Assembly: GCA_008330645.1 (NCBI GenBank) | Contig: VLTN01000114.1 | Coordinates: 1 to 30,912, forward strand | Direction: 5' to 3' | Source of the DNA: Cafeteria roenbergensis | Lineage: Eukaryota > Sar > Bigyra > Bicosoecida > Cafeteriaceae | Length of the DNA stretch: 30,912 nucleotides | Notes under the pieces: generated by a model | Database searches by the model: none | What the model was told of the DNA's origin: nothing | Seen by the model: the letters and a program-made list of their open reading frames with translations, nothing else | Position numbers and translations under genes: made by a program | Shown here: positions 9,833-16,603 of the stretch, piece after piece | Layout: each line of letters starts with the position of its first letter | Position numbering within the stretch: the first letter of the stretch is position 1

Positions 9833-11757
9833 ATGCTCGCATGCGCAAGCCGGCGAGCGGCGGCACGGGCCATTACGGTTGCCCGGACAGCACGTCGTTC
9901 CCGGCGCACTCTGATGACTGAAACAGCCGACAAGCCCCAGCAAGTGTCGGAAAGCTCCGTCCTTTCACGGGTGGCGGCGGGGGCATCCACGGGCGCAGCG
10001 ATCGCGTCTGCATGTGCGGCGGTTTTCGGCCTCCGGATTCTGAACAGGCAGGCCAAGACGCAAGAGATGCAGGCCAAGACCCAAGACGCGGCAGTGAAGA
10101 TGCAGGCCGATGTGCACAACATGGCAATGGATGTCGCTCGGCGCAAGGTCGAGGACGACTGTGCCGATGCCATGGGGCTGATGGGGTCTGCGTTCGAAGT
10201 GGCGCACCGCGCTCACGCCATGGGAGTCCGGACCGCGTACCGGGGCATGACCGCAGCGACGCGAGAAGCAGCTGACCTGTGCGACATGGCTTGGGCGGCC
10301 GTCAACCAGACGACGACGCCCTCGGCGGCACAGCCCGCAAGCATGGCGCACCCCGACGTCCGACCCGGCGCGATGGCATTCGTGCAGGCGGAGCTCCACT
10401 ACTACCACGCCTCAACGTGCTTGCACTGCGTTGATGAGGGCCAGGAGGTGGTGGGCGCCGAGCCGCTCACGCCAGGGCAGAGGCTGGACACCGCGAGGCA
10501 GATGGTCGAAGAGGCCGGCCGAAGCCTCGACAAGGCCACAAGGTGCCTCGCGGCCAACACGGGGTCGGACATGGCGTCGGCGGACCTTCTCCGGCGTCGC
10601 ATCGAGCTGCGCAAAGCGGACGCCGACAGCTTCCGGCGGTCGCTGGGAGGTGGGCGGGAACCACACACGTCCCACACGCCGTACCTCGGCTTGCTGGAAG
10701 AGACGGGAGACACGGACTTCGCTGCGGATGACGCAGCCACGGCACGGTTCGTTGCACGCGCGGCCAACAACTACGCCATGGCTCTGTTCGGGTCGCAGAA
10801 GACCGCGGATCAGGCTGCTGGGCAGCTGTTGTTTGCCATGGACCTCCTCTTCGACGACCGTGTGATGCGAGCCACGCTCGCGTCGGCCGAAACCCAGCCG
10901 GCCCGGAAAGCCGCGCCGTCGACTGAGCCCCCCAAGGAGCTTGCGACTCGGCTTCGGCCGCTGTGGCGCCGCGTCGATGTGACCCGTGACCGTCTTCGCA
11001 CCGCCCAGGCGTCGGACCGCGAACGCCTCACGTGCCGCAAGATGCTATCGACGTCAGCCGCGTGGTTGTTCTTCCGCTCGCAGAGCCAGCCCGTCAGCGC
11101 GCGCGACATCATGCGCGTGGTCAGCGGGGACCGCGCGATGGTGCTCCCGCCAATGCGCCCGTCGTCGTCATTGTCCTCGTTTGACGCCGGAGAGTTTGGT
11201 GCAAAGCCTGGCACGCCGATTTGAAAAGCTTCGGGAGAATCTCCAGGGCACTGACGAGGCGTGGCTCAGGCGGAGGGGGTACGTGCGGTTTCTTGTGGCC
11301 ATCCACGCGGCGCTAGAGGCCGCACCGACCGACGACGAGACCAACGGCACAGCCACGGCCCGGGCCTCCGACCTTCCTTCCACGAGGGCGCTCGCGCGCG
11401 AGATCATCGAGACGGCGGCCGAGATCGGAACGGCGCCGCGCCGCATCGGGACCGGCACCGAGTCCACGTCCGGGGACTGGGGCACGTACGCGTACCTGGT
11501 GTCCCGCTGTGCCGACGAGACACCCACGAAGGGCGCCAAGGCCGCCGCGCCGACAGAGCTTGGTGAGGAGGGTCCGAGGTTCTCCGAGCTGGGACGCGCC
11601 CGGCGATTCGCGGAGCTCGCGGCGAGGCGTCGCGACGGCCCGCCGGAACGCTCGGTCGGGGTCGCGGCGGTCTGCGATGCCGACCGCAAGGCCATCTGGG
11701 CGCTGCTGAAGCACGTGCGGGCCAAGTGCGGGCTCGACAGGGCGGGTTGCATCCTGA
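9833..11757 (+). pseudogene. frameshifted copy 3 of tandem 640-residue protein
   Basis: Identical to copy 2 at nearly every base up to 11220. There an extra T (three T at 11220-11222 against two in copies 1 and 2) shifts the frame and ends it with TGA at 11222-11224, after 463 residues. The rest of the coding sequence continues in another frame. A second extra base (three G at 11744-11746) lies a few codons before the original stop. Either this copy is newly broken or the two homopolymer bases are sequencing errors and the copy is intact. The absence of other damage fits the second option equally well. Confidence 0.7.
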
Positions 11758-12053
11758 GCAAATGCATGCGTTGTGTGTTGCGGTCGTGAGTACCGAAGGT
11801 TTTGTTGCCATGCACGGGCGCGATGCGTCCATTGCGCGTGGTTGTTTTCAAAACAAGCCGAACGGGAACTCGGACCTGCAGTCCCGACAAGCTCTGCATG
11901 GGAAGGCGTCTGCGCGGCCCTCCCGGAGCGTTCTCTGCCCTGTGCCTGGCCGAGCCGGCGGCTCGCGGCTGGCATGACGACAGACACGGCGCCAAGCCTG
12001 TGCGTTGCGCCCATGGTCGGTGTTTTGCCTGCCTCGATCGAACACACTCGCTC
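11758..12053. other. truncated downstream spacer of the third unit
   Basis: Matches the sequence after copies 1 and 2, then stops after CACACTCGCTC where a retrotransposon 3' end is joined. The inverted repeat seen in the other spacers is lost. Confidence 0.7.
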
Positions 12054-12368
12054 GGTGTGAACATCGTTGGGGGGGGTCGAAAACTCGCGTAACCATACCA
12101 CACACTCGATTCACAGACTCACCAATCACCAATCCAGCAACTCCATCACCGATGAATCACAAACCGCGCCAAACCCACAATCCCAAGTCTCAAGTCCCAG
12201 ATCACTCCCATCACACTGCCTCGAGTCGCCACTCAGCCGCCCCTGCTCACCGCAAACGCTCCACCTGCTGTCGCAGGTACTGCGTCTGCCCGATCAGCTG
12301 GGTCGCCAGTCCCTTGGCGATGACCTCGTTCAGCCTCGACAGCCAGCGGAAGGCCCAGCGCGCACGCA
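12054..12368 (-). mobile_element. 5'-truncated non-LTR retrotransposon remnant
   Basis: Read on the minus strand, this is the last part of the retrotransposon: the final codons of its protein (ending in CGTTTGCGGTGA, minus strand), its 3' UTR, and the terminal CCCCCCAACGATGTTCA. Homology breaks at 12368 (…CAGCGCGCACGC), where a run of eight A begins the AT-rich element. About 315 bp long. Confidence 0.85.
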
Positions 12369-12906
12369 AAAAAAAGGACGCGGTAGAGGGAGGAGGTTTT
12401 GTTCTTATATGGTTCATCAAAGTGTATCGAAAATATCAGCTCTGAAATCAGAGCTTCATTTTCGCCAAAGAAGGGTCAATATATGGGTATCATTAATATC
12501 AGTCATTAAAGGTTCATCCTTTAAAGGGTAACACTAAAGGGTAAAATATAGTGATCTTTGAAGGTGGCACTGGAGCGTCAGCGACAGTGGCAACAAAAAA
12601 GTAACAAGGTAAGCTATATTTATATAATTACCATACTACCATAGTATTCCATAGTAAAAATGAAAAAGTATTTAATAATAAAAAATACACAATCATAGAG
12701 TAATTGTAAAATTTTGTTGGGTCACTGTGTGGTTGTCTTAATTGTCCCCCTCCATCACTTTTCTCCTTACATCCTCTGCTTACTATTTGTACACTACGCA
12801 AAAAGACATCACCTGCACAATGTTATTTCCATTCCCTCATCCAACATAATTCTCCAGTCACACATCATGAAAGTACTTAAAGATAAAAACCTATAGTATA
12901 TATATA
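12369..12906. other. non-coding left end of the virus-like element
   Basis: No supported gene. Two hairpins are visible: AGCTCTGA-AA-TCAGAGCT at 12438-12455 and TTAAAGG-TTCAT-CCTTTAA at 12506-12524. AAAGGG words repeat around 12510-12542. AGTAACAAG at 12599-12607 has a reverse-complement partner near the other end of the element (CTTGTTACT, 21990-21998). This may be an origin, end or regulatory region. Confidence 0.4.
12872..12906 (+). promoter_or_regulatory. viral-type promoter motif, first gene
   Basis: AGTACTTAAAGATAAA starts 35 bp before the ATG at 12907, followed by CTATAGTA (12891-12898) and a TA-rich run to the start codon. Same architecture as the other listed promoters of this element. 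Confidence 0.7.
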
Positions 12907-13236
12907 ATGAAGTACGAATACAGAAGTGAAAGAACATTCAAAACAAAGAACAAGTATTTGACAAGAATAAATCGTGTGTTAGATAATCCAGAATGCACCA
13001 ACAAGTTTCATGCTATTGAAAAAGAAATATCTCGTCTCTTTAGTTTATTACAAGAACCTCATAGTGAGTTTGCCTATTATGATGAAAAATTTATTGAAAC
13101 GTTCAACGGAGACAAGAAGAAAATTCAAATGTTTGAAGCAATGTCAACAATGTACAAGTATAAAATGAGTCTCTGTCAGAAAATATTCCATGATGATGGA
13201 ATGGATCATGATGATGCTTTTGATTTAATAAAATGA
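12907..13236 (+). CDS. 109-residue unknown protein with acidic C-terminal motif
   Basis: A small, probably helical protein of unknown function, first gene of the virus-like element, starting at the ATG that follows the conserved promoter motif. Its final 15 residues are strikingly acidic and include DDGMDHDDAFDLI just before the stop. A near-identical peptide (DDGLDDDDAFDMI) occurs in the coiled-coil protein at 15700-16134, though the two proteins are otherwise unlike. Acidic C-terminal tips of this sort are known in single-stranded DNA-binding proteins as docking sites for replication partners; a similar role here is only inference. Codon usage is AT-rich like its neighbours. Confidence 0.65.
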   Translation: MKYEYRSERTFKTKNKYLTRINRVLDNPECTNKFHAIEKEISRLFSLLQEPHSEFAYYDEKFIETFNGDKKKIQMFEAMSTMYKYKMSLCQKIFHDDGMDHDDAFDLIK

Positions 13237-13254
13237 ACACCGCCCTAGCACAAA

Positions 13255-13291
13255 GATACTTAAAGACAAAAATATATATAGTACTTATATA
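13255..13291 (+). promoter_or_regulatory. viral-type promoter motif, second gene
   Basis: GATACTTAAAGACAAA begins 37 bp before the ATG at 13292, followed by TATATATAGTA. One base differs from the commonest form of the core (GATACTT for AGTACTT). Confidence 0.65.
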
Positions 13292-13441
13292 ATGAAAACC
13301 CAAAAGTTCAAATATCTGGTAATCTACCAAGACGGAAATGATGAATACAAAAAACAAGCATTTTACAAGTACAAGCATGCTCTGAGTTTCAAGAAGCATT
13401 TACATGACAACAATGCAATGATCAAAAGAGTTCCAAGATAA
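13292..13441 (+). CDS. 49-residue basic unknown protein
   Basis: A short frame opening with MKTQKFKYLVIYQDGNDEY and ending KRVPR, rich in Lys and Tyr. It is supported by the conserved promoter motif placed 37 bp upstream, by its position in a compact gene series (56 bp after the previous stop, 45 bp before the next start) and by a clean TAA. The opening could be a beta strand pair, but no family is recognised. Without the promoter motif this would not be called. Confidence 0.5.
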   Translation: MKTQKFKYLVIYQDGNDEYKKQAFYKYKHALSFKKHLHDNNAMIKRVPR

Positions 13442-13445
13442 AGAC

Positions 13446-13485
13446 GAATTTAAGGACACACTCTTCAGCGAGTCCGTAAATTTTA
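13446..13485 (+). promoter_or_regulatory. weak variant of the viral promoter motif
   Basis: GAATTTAAGGACA at 13446-13458 resembles the ACTTAAAGA core imperfectly, at the same distance (40 bp) from the ATG at 13486. The second CTATAG block is not evident. Confidence 0.35.
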
Positions 13486-13821
13486 ATGAACTTTTCTCAA
13501 CCAATGATATACATTATGAAGATCACACTGAAATCTATCAAGCCGTCAACCAGAAAAGGGAAGAAGCTCATGGCAACCTTTGAGTTGTATCATAAGGGTC
13601 AGACAAGAACCCATGTCGTTCACTTTGGAGCTGAAGGTAGCTCAACCTATCTAGATCATAAGGATGATACAAAAAAGAAGAACTGGATGGCTCGACACAT
13701 TGGCAACATCAATAATTCGCCCATCAATATGGCACCTGCTGTTCTTTCTTGGTTGATTTTATGGAACAAGCCGACGATGACAGCATCTATCAAAGATTAT
13801 AAAAAACGTACGGGATATTAG
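13486..13821 (+). CDS. 111-residue protein resembling a small family of large algal viruses (DUF5754-like)
   Basis: The pattern of basic start (MKITLK), then VVHFGAEGSSTYLDHKDD, RHIGN and a C-terminal SWLILWNKPTMTASIKDYK matches what I recall of a conserved small family (I believe DUF5754) in phycodna- and mimivirus-like genomes and related elements. There HFGxxGxxDYxxHKD and RWILWNKPTLxxSIxDYKxR are the signature stretches. Function is unknown in that family; it may be a nucleic-acid-associated protein. The ATG at 13486 fits the promoter spacing, but the family usually begins at the equivalent of the ATG at 13516 (residue 11), which is an alternative start. The family assignment rests on recall of the pattern, not on a search. 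Confidence 0.65.
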   Translation: MNFSQPMIYIMKITLKSIKPSTRKGKKLMATFELYHKGQTRTHVVHFGAEGSSTYLDHKDDTKKKNWMARHIGNINNSPINMAPAVLSWLILWNKPTMTASIKDYKKRTGY

Positions 13822-13826
13822 AAACC

Positions 13827-13865
13827 ACTTAAAGATAATCTAGTACTTATATATATAGAACAGAA
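13827..13865 (+). promoter_or_regulatory. viral-type promoter motif before zinc-finger gene
   Basis: ACTTAAAGAT (13827-13836) lies 39 bp before the ATG at 13866, with CTAGTACTTATATATATAG following. It overlaps the six bases after the upstream gene's stop codon. Confidence 0.6.
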
Positions 13866-14048
13866 ATGACTGACACAGATAAGATAAAATTCAATGATCG
13901 TAAAGCTGATTATTTCAAGAGATATTTTAATGATAAAGTGAAAGGTAAGACATGGCACTGCCCATGTTGCAATAAAGACATCTCAATGAGTAACAAGAGT
14001 AAGCACACTAACTCAATGAGACACAGAAAAAAACGCAGACACGTATGA
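13866..14048 (+). CDS. 60-residue U1-type C2H2 zinc-finger protein
   Basis: Residues about 30-53 contain WHCPCC followed by KHTNSMRH, giving a C-x2-C-x11-H-x5-H zinc finger. That spacing is close to the U1/matrin-type double-stranded RNA- or DNA-binding finger rather than the classical C2H2 spacing. The protein is short and strongly basic at its end (RHRKKRRHV), consistent with nucleic acid binding. It sits between the DUF5754-like gene and the helicase in a run of plus-strand genes with a shared promoter motif. It may be a regulator or replication accessory protein; no specific target can be read from the sequence. Confidence 0.7.
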   Translation: MTDTDKIKFNDRKADYFKRYFNDKVKGKTWHCPCCNKDISMSNKSKHTNSMRHRKKRRHV

Positions 14049-14099
14049 AAAAACGCATCAAGAAATTGATACATGATGTACATTTTTACCAATGAATAT

Positions 14100-14128
14100 T
14101 TCTAGTGACATGGAGAATATCACTAGAA
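14100..14128. terminator. 9-bp perfect hairpin before the helicase gene
   Basis: TTCTAGTGA (14100-14108) and TCACTAGAA (14120-14128) are perfect reverse complements around an 11-nt loop, in the 138-bp gap between the zinc-finger stop and the helicase start. Hairpins between genes act as transcript 3' ends in virophages and some large viruses; that role here is inference. Confidence 0.45.
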
Positions 14129-14146
14129 TTTACGGGGTGATGAAAA

Positions 14147-14186
14147 AGTACTTAAAGAATAAAATCTATAGTAATTATATACAGTG
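14147..14186 (+). promoter_or_regulatory. viral-type promoter motif before helicase gene
   Basis: AGTACTTAAAGAATAAAA starts 40 bp before the ATG at 14187 and is followed by TCTATAGTAATTATATA. Confidence 0.7.
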
Positions 14187-15740
14187 ATGACTCAAACAAC
14201 CAGCGAAATTTTTAGCCTCAAGCTTCTCAACTCTTACCTTCAAAAGGTAACCAGTGACAATGATAAGAACTTGGTGAATGCCAAAGAGTACATAAGAAAG
14301 TACTTCTTTCCAACAACCAAGGGTATATTCTTCTACAATGGTGAACCCGATTCTCGCCACTTTGAGCTTATTCAAATGAAGAATCTCACAACCAGATACA
14401 TAAGTAATGATCTCAAAGCTTACAAGATTGAAACAGATGAGCGTGAGGGAGCAGATGGCACAGTAATAACGAAAACAAAGAAAAGGTTATGCTTCGATGC
14501 TATCAAGTTCATGCAGTCTACTGCTTTCCTCCAAAACAAATACCTCGTAACAATCAACCCTCATATATTTTCACGCACTTTCAAAAAGGATGATATGGAT
14601 TATTTGAACATGATGAAACCAAGATTACATCAACCTCACAAGGTCAAGAAGTTTGATACCTATCCTGAGGATGTGAAGAAGGGTGTCAATGTGATGCTCA
14701 ACCATATTAGAATTGTATGGGCAAATGATCAAGAATCAATGTACAATTATATGATCAACTGGTTATCATGCACTATCATGGGACGAAAACTAAGAACCTT
14801 GTTATATCTGCAATCTACCGAAAGAACTGGAAAGTCCATCGTCATAGACTTTATTCAAAAATATGTATTAGGGCCTCACACCACTCATGTTACTTCAAGT
14901 CTTGAAGAAATTGACAAGTGGACCAAACCGCTTGAAGGCCGCATGTTAGTGAATTTCAACGAGCTTCCATGTGCTGGCATGAATCAATGGCGTGGAATTA
15001 TGGATGCTCTTAAATCTCTTGTAACTGAACAATACTTTAGCGTCACTCAAAGATACTGTGACTCATACTCTCAAAGGAACACCTTCAATATTATAGTGAC
15101 TTCAAACAACAATGCCATTAATGTGAGTGTCAACAATCATGCTCGTATTGTATCGGCTGATGTTTCTGAGGCTCGTCTTGGTGATCTTGGTTATTTCACT
15201 GAGTTCAAAAAGCAAATATCTCGCTCTGATGTAGGTGAGGCATTTTTTGCATACATGAAGGAACATTTTGAAACAACTGGTAAATTCTTCAACTGTGACA
15301 TGAAGCCAACAACTGAATCCATGAGAGACAAGATCGCTTCCAACTTACCATCGTATGTTGATTTCATCAAAGCTAACTTCATCAAGGAAAAGGTTGACAT
15401 CGAGAATACAACAGATGATTTCTACACTGACTACAACGTATACTGCAGTGAACAAAAACTGAGACCACTAAAGAAAGCTATGCTTGGGACTCACCTCAAA
15501 AAGCTTGGTATCACAAAGGTAAGAAGACTGGTCTCAGGTGAAAGATTTCATTACTATGTCGCCAATTACAAAGACCTGTTATCACTCTTCACGAAAAAGC
15601 TGTGGATTCACGACACTGATGATATAGATGATGAAGATGATAAACATGAATCAGACCTTGAGAAAAAGCTCAGCGTAATGACAAAAAGATATCGAAAACA
15701 TGAGGGAGGAAATGAAGAAGTTAATGGAGCAGAACAATAA
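14187..15740 (+). CDS. superfamily 3 (D5-like) replicative helicase
   Basis: 517 residues from the ATG at 14187. The C-terminal half carries the three SF3 signatures in order: Walker A STERTGKS (residues 210-217), Walker B-type MLVNFNELP (253-261) and motif C NIIVTSNN (301-308). SF3 helicases of viruses and mobile elements unwind DNA at replication forks, usually as hexamers driven by ATP. The roughly 200 N-terminal residues show no primase motif that I recognise. The gene has the conserved promoter motif and leads the replication block with the polymerase-like gene downstream. Its last residues become coiled-coil-like, and the next frame (15700-16134) overlaps by 41 bp and continues a coiled coil. 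One A fewer in the A5 run at 15683-15687 would join the two frames, so the real protein may be longer. Confidence 0.85.
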   Translation: MTQTTSEIFSLKLLNSYLQKVTSDNDKNLVNAKEYIRKYFFPTTKGIFFYNGEPDSRHFELIQMKNLTTRYISNDLKAYKIETDEREGADGTVITKTKKRLCFDAIKFMQSTAFLQNKYLVTINPHIFSRTFKKDDMDYLNMMKPRLHQPHKVKKFDTYPEDVKKGVNVMLNHIRIVWANDQESMYNYMINWLSCTIMGRKLRTLLYLQSTERTGKSIVIDFIQKYVLGPHTTHVTSSLEEIDKWTKPLEGRMLVNFNELPCAGMNQWRGIMDALKSLVTEQYFSVTQRYCDSYSQRNTFNIIVTSNNNAINVSVNNHARIVSADVSEARLGDLGYFTEFKKQISRSDVGEAFFAYMKEHFETTGKFFNCDMKPTTESMRDKIASNLPSYVDFIKANFIKEKVDIENTTDDFYTDYNVYCSEQKLRPLKKAMLGTHLKKLGITKVRRLVSGERFHYYVANYKDLLSLFTKKLWIHDTDDIDDEDDKHESDLEKKLSVMTKRYRKHEGGNEEVNGAEQ

Positions 15741-16134
15741 GCTGAAGACAAAAAACGATGAGCTTGTGAGTGATATCAATGAGTATAAAGTATTGGTCAA
15801 GACTGAGCGTGAGCATTATGAGAATGCCTGTAATCGTATTGATGTCGTGGAGAGCCTCAACAAGAAACTCAACAAGGAAAAGGAAGATCTTATCCAAACA
15901 GTGACCGACGTCAATGAAACACCTGAGATAGAAAAGAGAGTTGATGATGGACTTGATGATGACGACGCTTTTGATATGATTGGATCAGATGATGAACCTG
16001 AAACCGCACCAACTGACAAGAAAAGTGATGAGACTCAAGAAGAAGAACAAGTTTGTAAGAAACTGATGAGTCAAATGAAGAAAAAGAAACGTGTGAAACG
16101 CACCAAAGTCAATGACTTCACTTTTAACCTATAG
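15700..16134 (+). CDS. coiled-coil protein with acidic motif, or C-terminal extension of the helicase
   Basis: 144 residues if started at the ATG at 15700. Residues 1-55 or so form a strong coiled coil rich in Lys, Glu and Asn with spaced Leu and Met. Then follows a very acidic segment with DDGLDDDDAFDMIGSDDE (about residues 82-99), and finally a basic stretch KKKKRVKRTK ending FTFNL. The frame is open upstream of its ATG back to 15682. No promoter motif precedes it, and the overlap with the helicase at an A5 run suggests a frameshifted extension rather than a separate gene. The acidic peptide is shared with the 12907-13236 protein. An oligomerisation or partner-recruiting tail on the helicase is plausible. 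Confidence 0.6.
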   Translation: MREEMKKLMEQNNKLKTKNDELVSDINEYKVLVKTEREHYENACNRIDVVESLNKKLNKEKEDLIQTVTDVNETPEIEKRVDDGLDDDDAFDMIGSDDEPETAPTDKKSDETQEEEQVCKKLMSQMKKKKRVKRTKVNDFTFNL

Positions 16135-16141
16135 TTTTTTT

Positions 16142-16183
16142 AGTACTTAAAGATTAAATGATTATCTATGCTATTAGTATAGT
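16142..16183 (+). promoter_or_regulatory. viral-type promoter motif before 119-residue gene
   Basis: AGTACTTAAAGATTAAAT begins 42 bp before the ATG at 16184, eight bases after the previous stop, followed by TCTATGCTATTAGTATAG. Confidence 0.7.
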
Positions 16184-16543
16184 ATGGAAAATCTTGACAT
16201 TTATGAAAATACCAGTGGATCATCAGGCGATACAAAGTTTGTAAGCTTTACCGTGGAAAAGACCAACAAAGAAGGTATTAACGTCTACATGAAGCAGCCA
16301 GATCTTGACAACATACTCAATACCATTGACAAGAAGAAAATGGAACTGCCTAAAGATAAACGTGAGAAGTTTCAGTTCATGGTAAGAGCATTAACTCTTG
16401 ATGGCTGGAAAACACTTTCTTCATTCACAAGATTCTTCGATATGTCTGAGTATGAGGAATACATGAAAGGTAAAATAAGTGAAGAGGGTTTCGATAATAT
16501 TTATACCAAGTTTTCACAGTTCGAGATAATCCTCAAGTATTGA
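16184..16543 (+). CDS. 119-residue unknown protein between helicase and polymerase genes
   Basis: No family is recognised. The N terminus is acidic and Ser/Gly-rich (residues 1-18), then comes a mixed strand/helix pattern (FVSFTVEKTNKEGINVY) followed by helices. It is an isolated small gene with its own conserved promoter motif, 61 bp before the polymerase-like gene. The position between replication genes suggests an accessory role in replication, but nothing in the sequence shows it. Confidence 0.6.
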   Translation: MENLDIYENTSGSSGDTKFVSFTVEKTNKEGINVYMKQPDLDNILNTIDKKKMELPKDKREKFQFMVRALTLDGWKTLSSFTRFFDMSEYEEYMKGKISEEGFDNIYTKFSQFEIILKY

Positions 16544-16565
16544 TATCTCAGACGCACTGAATTCA

Positions 16566-16603
16566 AGTACTTAAAGAATATTTTCTATAGAATAATATAG
16601 AGA
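16566..16603 (+). promoter_or_regulatory. viral-type promoter motif before polymerase gene
   Basis: AGTACTTAAAGAATATTTT starts 38 bp before the ATG at 16604, followed by TCTATAGAATAATATAG. Confidence 0.7.

Larger units (their letters stand above)
4499..12053 (+). repeat. tandem array of a 2.785-kb gene-bearing unit
   Basis: Three successive copies are offset by 2783 and 2785 bp; the landmark GCAGGCCAAGACCCAAG is at 4501, 7284 and 10069. The copies differ by only a handful of substitutions and single-base indels over genes and spacers alike, so the duplications are recent or homogenised by gene conversion. The array is cut on the left by the palindromic element and on the right, at 12053, by a retrotransposon 3' end. 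Confidence 0.9.

Noticed and set aside
12714-12896. 60-codon hydrophobic frame near the left end of the virus-like element
   Set aside because: No promoter motif, and it overlaps the promoter of the next gene; hydrophobic content is expected by chance in AT-rich DNA.
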